In this document: positions 22,550 to 32,521 of the stretch, piece after piece
Layout of the letters: every line of letters starts with the position of its first letter
Position numbering within the stretch: position 1 is the stretch's first letter
Source of the DNA: Meandrina meandrites
Taxonomy: Eukaryota > Cnidaria > Anthozoa > Scleractinia > Meandrinidae
DNA: 64,000 nt
Direction of reading: 5' to 3'
Assembly: GCA_963693305.1 (NCBI GenBank)
Contig: OY855905.1
Coordinates: forward strand, 47,579,895 to 47,643,894
Translations under genes and position numbers: made by a program
Notes under the pieces: model-generated
What the model was told of the DNA's origin: nothing
Database searches by the model: none
The model's input: the letters and a program-made list of their open reading frames with translations, nothing else

Positions 22550-24611
22550 AGGGCGCTTTCCTTTAGTCAGATTTGGCCGGTCGGTCCGGTGGCCTTTTCC
22601 ACGAGAGTTTCGAGAGAATGTACCCACGCGTGCTTCACGTAATATCCCGGATGACCGGAACTCCCTCAACCAGAAGATGGGAAAGAATAACGTAACATGC
22701 TCCATAAAATCTTTTTTCAATATTTTTATTATTTTTCAATATTTTTTTTCCAATATTATATCCTTTGTAACTTTATAACGAAAGACTAGTGAGCACGACA
22801 CCGCAGCAGCTCCAGCACCTTTTCGACGCGCAAGCTTTTTTCCTGTTTAATCTACGAAACCTATAATCAAGCTGTGTATACGATGAATATGTGATGATGC
22901 AGGGGAATTATTAACAATTATTCTACGAGTGCCCGTTGGCTATAACGATCTCATATCCAACAAAGCGACTGGAAAAAATTTGTTTTAAAAACGCCCAAAA
23001 GAATTGCAATATTTCAGCTCCCCAGCTGGTTTCGTTTACACGTCTCGGCTACGATGAGTGTGGTCAATGGTATATGAGCTCATATACCAATGCCTGTTAA
23101 CCAATCAAAACTTAGGAATTGCAATATGCCACTGTTAGTTTTTAACAATGAGGATTATACCAGTCTACTGTCGAGATTCGCCGGGGTTTTCTTATTTCTC
23201 TCCGTCGCTGTCGCAATTTCAATTTATTCAGCCGCCGAATACAGCCGCCTCTCATCGACCCCGGCCGGTTTGGCGACCGTGAGCGATAAGAGGCGGTTGC
23301 ATCCGCAGGCTAATTGACATCTGGAGGACACGACACTCAAGCTACCGCTGCCTCTTGAAAAAGTCTTATTAAGTATACTTAAAAAATACCTGTCATTTTA
23401 ACACTTGATGAGATCAATTTTTGGCGAAATCAGAGATGTCATGAAGAATGCTGAAAATAGCATTTCCGAGACTGAAGACTTCAGAATTTTCCATGGGAGC
23501 ATGCCCCCAAACCCCCTTACAGGCTACCACCTCCTGCGCTCACATTCAGCCCGGGCTCCCAAGTAACAAAACATTTTCCCATACGCCAATGGCGATTAAG
23601 AGAATTTACTTTCTAGTCTTGCCCACTGGATATTGTATAAAAACGTTGAGACCAACATTTGTACAACATTCGATATGAATTGCTGTTGACAAGTGTACAT
23701 GTATAACATATTGGTATAAAATAACAATGCATGGCATTTCATTTTAGACATTCCTAATATTTCTGAAATATACAACGCTTTGAAATATTTAGCAAATGAT
23801 CAACAAAGCAGCATTTATCTATAAAAACGAGCAGAGGGTTTCACCTGAAAGAAAAAAAATCCTGCACAAACAATGGGCGAACAAAATGGTCCATGCTCTC
23901 ATGAACCATAGTTCTCCGCCAATGAGCACACGTAAATTATCTTGTAAAAACAGCAGTGTAGGCCATGTAAAATATGGCCCTTTGTCTTTTATTCGCCAAT
24001 AAACATTTACAGACAAATAAGATGGAAAATGCAGAGCGAAAACGATTTTTTCTTTGTTGTTGAAGAACGACTTCGTTCCGCACTGGTCAGTAAGACGGCT
24101 GCAAATCTTTGCAGAACAGGATGCAGAACAGGAGCCCATCACTCAGAACGGTGAACCTTCTCTCCTTTATTTTCTTGTTAGAAGAGTATTTGCTGTGGAA
24201 AATGAATTCAAAGCTATAAAAGCCAACAATGGAAATCGGTTAATTAATATAAAAAGGCACGGGAGATGCTTAGTATGGGAAATAGAACTCCGAATGATGG
24301 ACTCCTGACAGAATAACAATAATCACCATCATTGTTTGATGAAAACATTTGGCATTCAACTGAGAACACAAGGCAAGGTGTATATTTTCCCTCCTTTATT
24401 TACTTAAAAGGTTCCCATATAACAACATAACAGCGATGTGATCCTAAGTTTATTTAACATGTTTAACTTTATTTTCTTACTCCTGATATAACTTGTTCTT
24501 CTTCAACTGTCGCATCCTGCCGCATTCTTCTCTTAAAAAGTATCCTTATTTTCAAAAAATGCAATGAACAATCCCTCCCAATACAGCATCATATTCAATT
24601 CTTGTTATTCT
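22550..24611. other. Intergenic, fragments only
   Basis: A fragment of the cruciform MITE family (AACAATTATTCTACGAG with TATCCAACAAAG) lies at about 22912-22970. A 20 bp perfect palindrome GGTATATGAGCTCATATACC is at about 23069-23088. Open frames at 23448, 23796, 23819 and 24054 lack recognisable domains. Confidence 0.4.
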
Positions 24612-24786
24612 AACAGGCCCTAGCCTGTGTACAGCCGTCCGCTCCCCTCAAAAAAAATCGGGGAGGGACGTCTGTGTAATGGGTTCGCTAATCGTGTTCC
24701 GGAATTATTTAGCATAAATTAAAATTCTAGTAATTTCCGCTGATCGAAATCTTAAACGCGCGGGCTCGTGCTATTTAAATTCCAGT

Positions 24787-25019
24787 ATGGCGTCGGAAGC
24801 GTGGTCGGACGCAAATTTCCACCGTGCGATTGACAGTGTATGTGAGTTTTTTAGAGTTTCTTCGCTCTATCCAGAACAAGAAGAATGTTTAAAAGCAATT
24901 TTGCAAGGAAAAGATGTGTATGCTAGTCTCCCCACAGGATATGGGAAGTTCCTTATATTTTATGCTGTTCCAATCGTGTCTGATCAAGTCTTCGAGCGCC
25001 CAGCTCCGGCGATTTGCTT
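24787..25019 (+). pseudogene. RecQ-like helicase N-terminal exon
   Basis: An ATG-initiated exon of about 77 residues ending at a GTAAGT donor (from 25020). It encodes FRVSSLYPEQEECLKAILQG, then KDVYASLPTGYGKFLIFYAV, P-I-V. This is motif 0 (Q motif) plus motif I of a RecQ-type superfamily 2 DNA helicase. Motif I normally ends G-K-S/T; here the residue after the Lys is Phe, which should abolish ATP binding. Downstream exons (DEAH box, motifs III-VI) are absent before the right TIR, so this is a 5' gene fragment inside a transposon. The remaining gene may sit in full-length relatives of the element. Confidence 0.7.
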
Positions 25020-25075
25020 GTAAGTTCCACGGCATAACATTTTCCCCAGCGACTCTAAGCCTTCGTGCAAATTGT

Positions 25076-25639
25076 TTACTTTAGTTTTGTTCGGCCATTC
25101 AACTCGAACTTGAACGGATATTTTCGTGTTGACGTTTTGATCTTCGCAAGTCTCATCATTGATCGGCAATTAGGATCGATCGATTGTGCGATCGGGGAAA
25201 CAGCAACTGTTGGGCTATCAATCCCTTGTCCTCCTTGTTCCCTGTACGGAGTAGATGTCATGAGTGGAATTTTGCCGCAGGCCTGAGGACGTTCTGGCGA
25301 TCGTCCATCCTGCAATGCAACACGCTTCGCAGGCTGAACATCGCTTTCAAACAGGGCGCGAGAACATGTCTTTGTTGTCATTCTTGTATCACTTTCTTCA
25401 GAACTTGCGCCATTCGACGAACTGGAGTAAATCTGTCGCAAAGAAGCATTCACATCCCTTAAGTTGCAAAGAAGTGCTCTCCTTTTCTTTAATTTTCCGA
25501 GGCAAGACTTGCAAATGTAGGAAGATTTTAGATCCACTCTAAAATCCAGTGACAAGATTTCCGATTTGACGTTAAATTGGCTACGTCCATCGACCAGATT
25601 TTTGTCTCCATTCTTTATGATAGCAATGCTACATAGCAC
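25076..25639 (-). CDS. Transposon-borne hypothetical protein
   Basis: An open frame of about 187 residues convergent with the helicase exon and wholly inside the TIRs. An N-terminal part reads SSYICKSCLGKLKKRRALLC, a C-x2-C pair with basic residues that could be half of a zinc-binding site. It is followed by NLRDVNASLRQIYSSSS and a Ser/Pro-rich, probably disordered tail. The first codon is GTG and there is no Met, so coding probably begins upstream in the frame over 25615-25800 (KSPRKSPGNRLKPSIAFLLR, then PFKTRCFLHDVSRVTR), through a frameshift or an intron not resolved. Family unknown. Confidence 0.45.
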   Translation of the reverse strand: MLCSIAIIKNGDKNLVDGRSQFNVKSEILSLDFRVDLKSSYICKSCLGKLKKRRALLCNLRDVNASLRQIYSSSSNGASSEESDTRMTTKTCSRALFESDVQPAKRVALQDGRSPERPQACGKIPLMTSTPYREQGGQGIDSPTVAVSPIAQSIDPNCRSMMRLAKIKTSTRKYPFKFELNGRTKLK

Positions 25640-26244
25640 ACGTACTCACGAGTGACCCGACTGACATCATGGAGAAAACATCTTGTTTTGAAAGGCCGTA
25701 GTAGAAAAGCAATCGAAGGTTTTAAGCGATTTCCCGGCGATTTACGAGGTGATTTTCCCGCATGTTTCTTGGATCCCGCGGAATTTGGCGGATGAACCAA
25801 TTACAACACGGAAAATGTCTTACGTAATGCAGATCAGTATAACAGCCAATCAGCGTACTTTCCCTACATTCCGGGAAAACCACCCGCAGCGCGGAACACG
25901 ATTAGCTAACCCATTACACAGACGTCCCTCCCCGATTTTTTTTTTGAGGGGAGCGGACGGCTGTACACAGGCTAACAGGCCCTTGGACTACTTTTTTTGG
26001 TGCTGTTTTCCATTATTAACTAGTTTATGCACGTGGACACTAAGGTTCTGGCTAGAATAAGATAACCAAAGCTTGAATACTGTACCATTTACTTAAAATA
26101 ATCGAAGGGGGGTTTAATTGGAGGACTTCGCATTTATGATCCAATTCAAAAGAGAACGAATAACACAAAACCAAAATACCCCACAATTACAATGCGACTA
26201 CTGGAACCAAGCCACTTAAAAAAAATATTACAATAAAAGCGTCA

Positions 26245-26443
26245 ATTAACAGGGGCGGATCCAGAAAAATCAGAAAGAGGGGGCCGAAAAAATTTCGGCG
26301 ACAGCACAACCTTGCCTCATACCCACAGCACAACCCTGATTACTCAATACCGTTCAAAAGACGGTTGGGTACAATTGCTGAAAAGGGGGGGGGGGGGGGG
26401 GGGCGTCCCCCTCGGCCCTTCCCCTAAATCCACCCATGATTAA
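26245..26443. mobile_element. Short TIR element, CAGGGGCGGATCCAG end
   Basis: The left end CAGGGGCGGATCCAG (26250) faces a decayed right end (CTAAATCCACCCATG, to 26438). Short ATTAA direct repeats flank it at 26245-26249 and 26439-26443. A run of about 18 G lies at 26386-26403. The CAGGG start resembles hAT-type MITEs, although an 8 bp duplication is not clear. Confidence 0.5.
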
Positions 26444-26784
26444 GAATAATGATCGAATGGCGAATTTTTCCGTGAACGGACCAAACACGCTGAAGAATAC
26501 AAACAGTAGTTCTAAAACTTTTTTGATTGGCTGGTTTCGATTCTAAATATTGAGTGGTTTTCAACAGTTACGGTTTTGAAGTGACAAAACAAGCTTCCAA
26601 ATCGAAAGCAAAGTGAGTGAACTTACCGTTACCGTTACATATGGTAAACATTCTTTGAGATATCTTGGGCCTAAATTGAGGGGAAAATTATCCCCAGACG
26701 TAAGATTTTTAGGAAACAGATACGTAAATACGATATTAGTCTGCTCATAGACGATGGCTGCAAGAGTTGTTCCCTGTGCTCCTC

Positions 26785-26972
26785 ATAATTATTTTATACA
26801 GCTTTAAGTATTTTTAATTCTCTTTTTACATATTTTTAATATCTACTCATCATAATCATTTTATATAGCTTTAAGTATTTTAAATTTCTTTTTACATATT
26901 TTTAATATCTGATTATCATAAATATTTTATATAGCTCTAAGTATCTTAAATTCTCTTTTTACATATTATTAT
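26785..26972. repeat. ~83 bp tandem repeat, 2-3 copies
   Basis: AT-rich units each containing TATTTTATAYAGCT, TAAGTATTTTAAAT and CTTTTTACATAT are repeated about two and a half times. A (ATCT)n microsatellite follows at about 27025-27043. The array lies just past the 3' end of gene B. Confidence 0.8.
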
Positions 26973-27307
26973 ATCTGTTAATTGTGTCCCCAAATTAGTA
27001 TGGGATTTTCCCAGGCTATATCAATCTATCTATCTATCTATCTGTATTACCGTACAAACCAAGTTCTCGAACAATTTCCTTCAAGAAGTTGTAAAACAGA
27101 GAAAAGTTAGTCTAGTTTCTGGTGCAAATCTATCAATGATATTAAAACAATCAAATGTTATGCTCTTTGTCATTCCATAATATCAAGCTTCATCGTGGTG
27201 AGGTAGATAATTGTTACTGTTGCTGCTTAAGTTCTGTTGCAGGTGTCGTTGCTGTCGTTGCTAATTATGAACTTCCGGGTATGAACCGAACTAGTACTTG
27301 GATACTT

Positions 27308-28116
27308 TTAACAACAATCACTGCCAGCATCACTTGGAGCTCCGGGAATACCAATTTCAATATCAGACAAGTCCAAAGTGTCATAGATGTCCTTTGAAAT
27401 CAGTTCAAACACTTCTTCGATATTTTGTCCAGATAAAGCACTAGTTTCGACATAACGAATTCGAAGTTGTTGGGCAAATTGTTCTGCTTCTTCTTTAGCA
27501 ATTTCACGTTCTCTTTTCAGGGCATCTTGATCAGCCAAATCTGCTTTATTCCCCACTAAAATCAAGCTGGTGTAATCTGGTGCGTGGTTTTCAACGATCG
27601 CTAACATTTGAGGAATGGCATCTTCGAAGGAAGACCGATTCGTTATGTCAAAAACTAGCACAACTCCTTGAACGTGACGTATTAAATTTGGAAAAATGCT
27701 ATTAAATCTTTCCGACCCTGCAGTGTCCACAAGATGTAAGCGGAACTCTTTGCCGTGAAGATTGATTCCTCCACAACGGACGTCCATGCCACATGTGGCA
27801 TCCACTTTACCAATGAAACTATGGTCAACAAACCGTGAAATTAAGCACGACTTTCCTACATTGGATTGACCAAGCACAGAAATTGTAATTGTGGGGCATT
27901 TCTTGTTATCAGCAATATTTCGTTTCTGATGTTCAATCTTTGACAATTCAATTCGAAGCCACTCGGAGACCTCTGCAGCGCTTGGTCTTTTCTCGCTGGA
28001 ATCATCAATACACTGAAGTACAATTTCCCTCAGCGGTACAATTTTTCTTAGCTTGTGTTCATCCATCTTTCTTATGTCACTTCTGCGACGCTCCTTTTCT
28101 GGAATTCGTCGGCCAT
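27308..28116 (-). CDS. Paralogue B exon 2: kinase tail plus Rab-like GTPase
   Basis: After the kinase alphaI region and a charged linker (IELSKIEHQKRNIADNKK), the G domain shows G1 GQSNVGKS, G2 Thr in VDATCG, G3 DTAGSERF, G4 GNKAD and G5 ETSALSG, plus Rab-type WDTAG-like and FDITNRSSF blocks. Position 67-equivalent, normally Gln (DTAGQ), is Ser, so intrinsic GTP hydrolysis may be low. The protein ends ...SDAGSDCC, a double-cysteine geranylgeranylation signal. KIVPLREIVLQC contains a small internal duplication relative to paralogue A. Confidence 0.9.
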
Positions 28117-31100
28117 CTGTTGACCACATATAACAGTTCCATGACATGAGCGTGGTCATTATTTATCGCCGGGGGGAGCTCGAGGGATAGATTTTCTCAA
28201 TGTCGTTCGCTTCACGTTCCTGGTTTGGAGGGGCTCACTTTACATCGAGATGAGCGAAAGGGGGGAGTACTAATGATGAATTTCACGTCAAAGATTTATG
28301 CGGATCTTAATGCATTTGATGCTTGAAATACGAAATCAGTGTTGTTGTCTGTGTTCATATAGAAAATTTTGTTAAGAAGGCTACGACAAAAACCTCAAAA
28401 CCCCCCAAAACGATGAAATAGCCCAAAAGGACAACAGAGACCAAGAAAGGTGAGTACAATTTCTTTATCTTATTAAAAAGAAGGTAAAATATTATTTCGT
28501 CGAGCGCTTTTATTCCACGTTATTTTAAACTCCATACAAAGTCTTATAGAGCGTTCAAATTCCCACAACACAACACCGCGCACTTTAAGTGATCACGCAC
28601 ACTTGAATGGCTTACATAAATCACTCGTACGCTTACATAAATCATTTATTCGATCGATTTCTCGAATCGTGAGTTTGGGACGTCTGTGGTTCTAGAAACT
28701 GAGATCTCGGTAAACTTACAGGCCCGCCTTCTCATATGAGCACATGGAAATTTTTTTACAAAGGAAATATGAGTGAGCCAAGATCTCGGAAACCGGGCCA
28801 GCCCGGTCAACCGGGCTCATATGAAGAGTGACAAACAATACTGCAAGGCTGATCGTACTACATATAGCAGGATAGCACGATATAGCAGGATTGCAACCGT
28901 GGACAGCTGTTTCGTTCTTATTGGAACTCATCAGCACGGCGTAGCAAATCTAAATTAAATGAAGCCAGCGAAAGAGCCAACGCAAATAGATTGCCCAATA
29001 ACCCGTACACTAAGTTCCGTACCTTGAACTCACCTGTCCCCCGAATCACGCACTGCCACATCACGTGTTTCGGGGGACAAGAAGACCAAAGTGTCACGAT
29101 GATGTCTCACAAAGCTAAAGCGAATTGTCCTAAATGTGGATGGCACGGCCATTCCTAACATTTAAGCGCATGGACACAACCATGCTGAATAAAAACGCAG
29201 CATATCGGATCTAAAAAGATCTACGGTCCAAAAATACGTAAAAGCACAACTTAAAGCAAGGGACCGCAAACGAAAATGCTGCTAATGTAGGATCCAACAA
29301 AGGATCTGATCAGCGTAAAAAATGATAAATGACAAACAATACTGCAAGGCTGATCGTACTACATAAAAAGTAAACTTTGTGAGACACCAACACGACTAGA
29401 ACCGATATAGCAGGATTGCAACCGTGGACAGCTGTTTCGTTCTTATTGGAGCTCATCAGCACGGCGTAGCAAATCTAAATGAAGCCAGCGAAAGAGCCAA
29501 CGCAAATAGATTGCCCAATAACCCGTACACTATATCAAGTTCCGTACCTTGAACTCACCTGTCCACTGCCACATCACGTGTTTCGGGGGACAAGGTTAAG
29601 AAGACCAAAGCGTCACGATGATGTCTCACAAAGCGAATTGTCCTAAATGTGGATGGCACGGCCATTCCTAAAATTTAAGCGCATGGTTGTGTCCATTCGA
29701 TTATTCAATCAAAACATTCAATTCGAACATTCAATCCAAACATTCAATCCAAACATTCAATTCGAACATTCAATCCCAACATTTCAATCCAAACATTCAA
29801 TTCGAGCTCAAAAGACAAAATGCCTCTCTAAAACCAATAAGATAAATGTGTCATCCGTGATAGATACAATACATCTTGCAACAGTATAAATTAAACAGCC
29901 GGGCCCGACATCACAAATATTTAAAAATGCAAGTAATCAATACTTCAACGGTATATTTTAGACCTTGTCCTTCCAGACCAAAGGCATCCCAAACTCACGA
30001 TTCGAGAAATCGATCAAATGTTAATGATTTGTAAGCGCACTGAATGGGACGTGAAGTACGCGATGTTGCGTTACAATTTAGGCCGTTGAAAATTTAAGGC
30101 GCGGGTACACCCGAAACCCGTTTTTCCTCCGCTAAACTTGGGCTTAATGCAAATATCTCGTTCGCGTTTTAAGCAATCCAAACACCCTATGCTCATTACA
30201 CAAAGCTATATTAAGCGGTGTTTTGTAAATTTTTGGGTGATTTTTGGTGATGTTTGGGAAGAGATAGTTTTTCTCAAATGATAAGTGAAATTTGGAAAAA
30301 TAAGTTACATTTAAGATTTAATGTGATTTTAAAACTAGAATCCGAAAAATTAGTAGATGGACACCCAAACAGACAACCTGGGGTGCTCTTGCGTTGGGGT
30401 CAACTGTCTGTTGGTGTTCCAAAAGTAATTTTCTTTCTTCTATCCCTTCTTTAAACATCTTAAAATTTCACTCAAAATCCGGTGTACTCCCGCCTTAAAC
30501 GCTCTGTATGACATTGTATGGATTTTAATATAACGTGGAATAAAAGCACTTAACGAACTATAATTTTACCTTCTGTTCAATAAAATTTAAAAAATGTTCT
30601 CACCTTGCTTCGCTTCTGTTGTTCTTTTGGGCTATTTCATCGTTTTTAAAAGGTTTTGAGGTTTTTGGCATAGCCTTTATTTCAGTAAAGTTCTATTTAC
30701 ACTTTTGGCCTCTATTAGGAGATGAAATGGTTTAAAGTTTTGAATATGCTTTCACGCACGGTCAGTTAAATATAACTCAAAAACAAGGAATTATTAAAGT
30801 AGTGCCGAAGAAACGAAAAAAAAAGAACTCTACTTGAAAATTGGAGACTATAAAATGTAGACTATATTGCAGCTAAAGCTATAGCTGGATAACTCTCCAA
30901 AGTTCTCCCTAGACTTGTTAATGAAGATCAAATCTGATACATCCAATGTCGATATATCGGACAAAACATATCACTGATACAGGATATCATGAAAGTAACA
31001 TCTCTAGAAAACATACGCGGTCTCGCTATCTCTATTGATTTGACTCATTTGATTGGAACTTCTAAAAAAAAAACCTTGGACCTTACATTCAGAAGTGGGT

Positions 31101-32484
31101 TGAAACCTTTTTATACCAATATCTCCAGTTGTTAAAAATTGAACTGTAACCAGGGTATGACATGTTAAAAGAGTAAAAAAGCGTTCTCTGGTTAAAAAGG
31201 TTTAAGAAAATATAAGCTTTCGGCTATTCTACTATAGCCTTTGACGAATATGAAGAATAGTAAGCGCGTGGTTGGAAATATATGCAGGGGAGGGTGTGAA
31301 AAGATTAAAAACTAAAAATACAATAGAAGTGTGAAAAGCTAAAAAATGGACTAACGAACAAGTAAAGATTACAATAAAATAGAATAACAAGTAAAAATTA
31401 CAATAAAATGGAATATTGTCTTGGTAATGGTTTAGAATTGTTATCGGCGCCGACAGTTTTGGCAGTATGCTATGAAAAGCTAAAAAATGGACTAACGAAC
31501 AAGTAAAGATTACAATAAAATAGAATAACAAGTAAAAATTACAATAAAATGGAATATTGTCTTGGTAATGGTTTAGAATTGTTATCGGCGCCGACAGTTT
31601 TGGCAGTATGCCAAGATTCTAGAGTTCTTCGAACACGGTGATTGCCTTTGTCTATCACAGTGGCGCCCTCAAAGTCAATAGAATGATTGTTATGCCAAGC
31701 ATGGTTGGCAATGTTCGAGCCTCTCGTATAGTTTTAAGATTTCGCTGATGTTCCTTTCTTCGGGTTTTAAAACATCTGCCAGTTTCTCCTACATAAGACC
31801 AACTGCAGTCAGCGCACGGAATTTTGTAGACAACATTGCATTGGAGATCCAGGGGCTGCCTGAACTTAGGAGAAGGAAATTCTTGTTGCAAGGTTTTAGC
31901 TGGTTTACTTACAACACGAATGCTTGGCATAACAATCATTCTATTGACTTTTAGGGCGCCACTGTGATAGACAAAGGCAATCACCGTGTTCGAAGAACTC
32001 TAGAATCTTGGCATACTGCCAAAACTGTCGGCGCCGATAACAATTCTAAACCATTACCAAGACAATATTCCATTTTATTGTAATTTTTACTTGTTATTCT
32101 ATTTTATTGTAATCTTTACTTGTTCGTTAGTCCATTTTTTAGCTTTTCACACTTCTATTGTATTTTTAGTTTTTAATCTTTTCACACCCTCCCCTGCATA
32201 TATTTCCAACCACGCGCTTACTATTCTTCATATTCGTCAAAGACTATAGTAGAATAGCCGAAAGCTTATATTTTCTTAAACCTTTTTAACCAGAGAACGC
32301 TTTTTTACTCTTTTAACATCTCCAGTTGTGTTATCAATAACGGATACGCGTCGGGTTTTTGCCGTCTCCAAATAGGCGTTAGACAAGGGTGCACGCTGTC
32401 ATGTCCTCTACGCCGAACTTTTAGCCAACGCCATCAAAAATAATCGGCACATCAAAGGAATGGAAATCTTTAACAAAGGAATTA

Positions 32485-32521
<37 letters not shown>

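Larger units (their letters stand above)
24612..25983. mobile_element. 1.35 kb TIR element with 10 bp TSD, carrying gene pieces
   Basis: Terminal inverted repeats of about 80 bp, 24622-24702 and 25891-25973, begin AGCCTGTGTACAGCCGTCC and are nearly identical apart from A-run length. They are flanked by the direct repeat AACAGGCCCT at 24612-24621 and 25974-25983. Long TIRs with a TSD of about 9-10 bp are typical of Mutator-like elements; Academ-like elements, which can encode helicases, are an alternative. The cargo is a plus-strand helicase first exon and a minus-strand coding stretch. No transposase is visible. Confidence 0.8.
28829..29690 (-). mobile_element. Retrozyme-like tandem unit (two hammerheads)
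   Basis: Two direct copies of about 340-360 bp of homologous sequence, starting TGACAAACAATACTGCAAGG (28829 and 29331), each contain a type I hammerhead ribozyme on the minus strand. Cleavage sites lie 526 bp apart. Metazoan retrozymes are small non-coding retroelements found as tandem copies whose hammerheads release circular RNA monomers; the layout here fits. No protein is encoded. The second unit lacks about 150 bp of the non-ribozyme part. Host for mobilisation would be another retroelement, perhaps the Penelope-like or LINE elements nearby (inference). Confidence 0.75.
28371..30683. repeat. Large foldback enclosing the retrozyme-like unit
   Basis: The left arm 28371-28692 is complementary to 29978-30683 once a 405 bp TTAA element (30094-30498) is removed from the right arm. 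Shared blocks are AAAACCTCAAAACC, AACGATGAAATAGCCCAAAA, TTTTATTCCACGTTAT, CCATACAA, and GATTCGAGAAATCGAT with CCCAAACTCAC. The loop (28693-29977) holds the two hammerhead copies and an AACATTC minisatellite. The interrupted right arm shows that the foldback predates the TTAA insertion. Confidence 0.75.

Noticed and set aside
22322..22720. Open frames crossing the N run
   Set aside because: The frame consists mainly of unknown bases; no coding claim is possible.
29694..29806. CRISPR-like array
   Set aside because: Units are about 13 bp with no distinct spacers; it is a minisatellite in a eukaryotic genome.
31210..31250. Intact hammerhead in the Penelope arm
   Set aside because: The hairpin and GAA-AGCT-T are present, but the CTGANGA box is missing (CGTCAAAG stands in its place).
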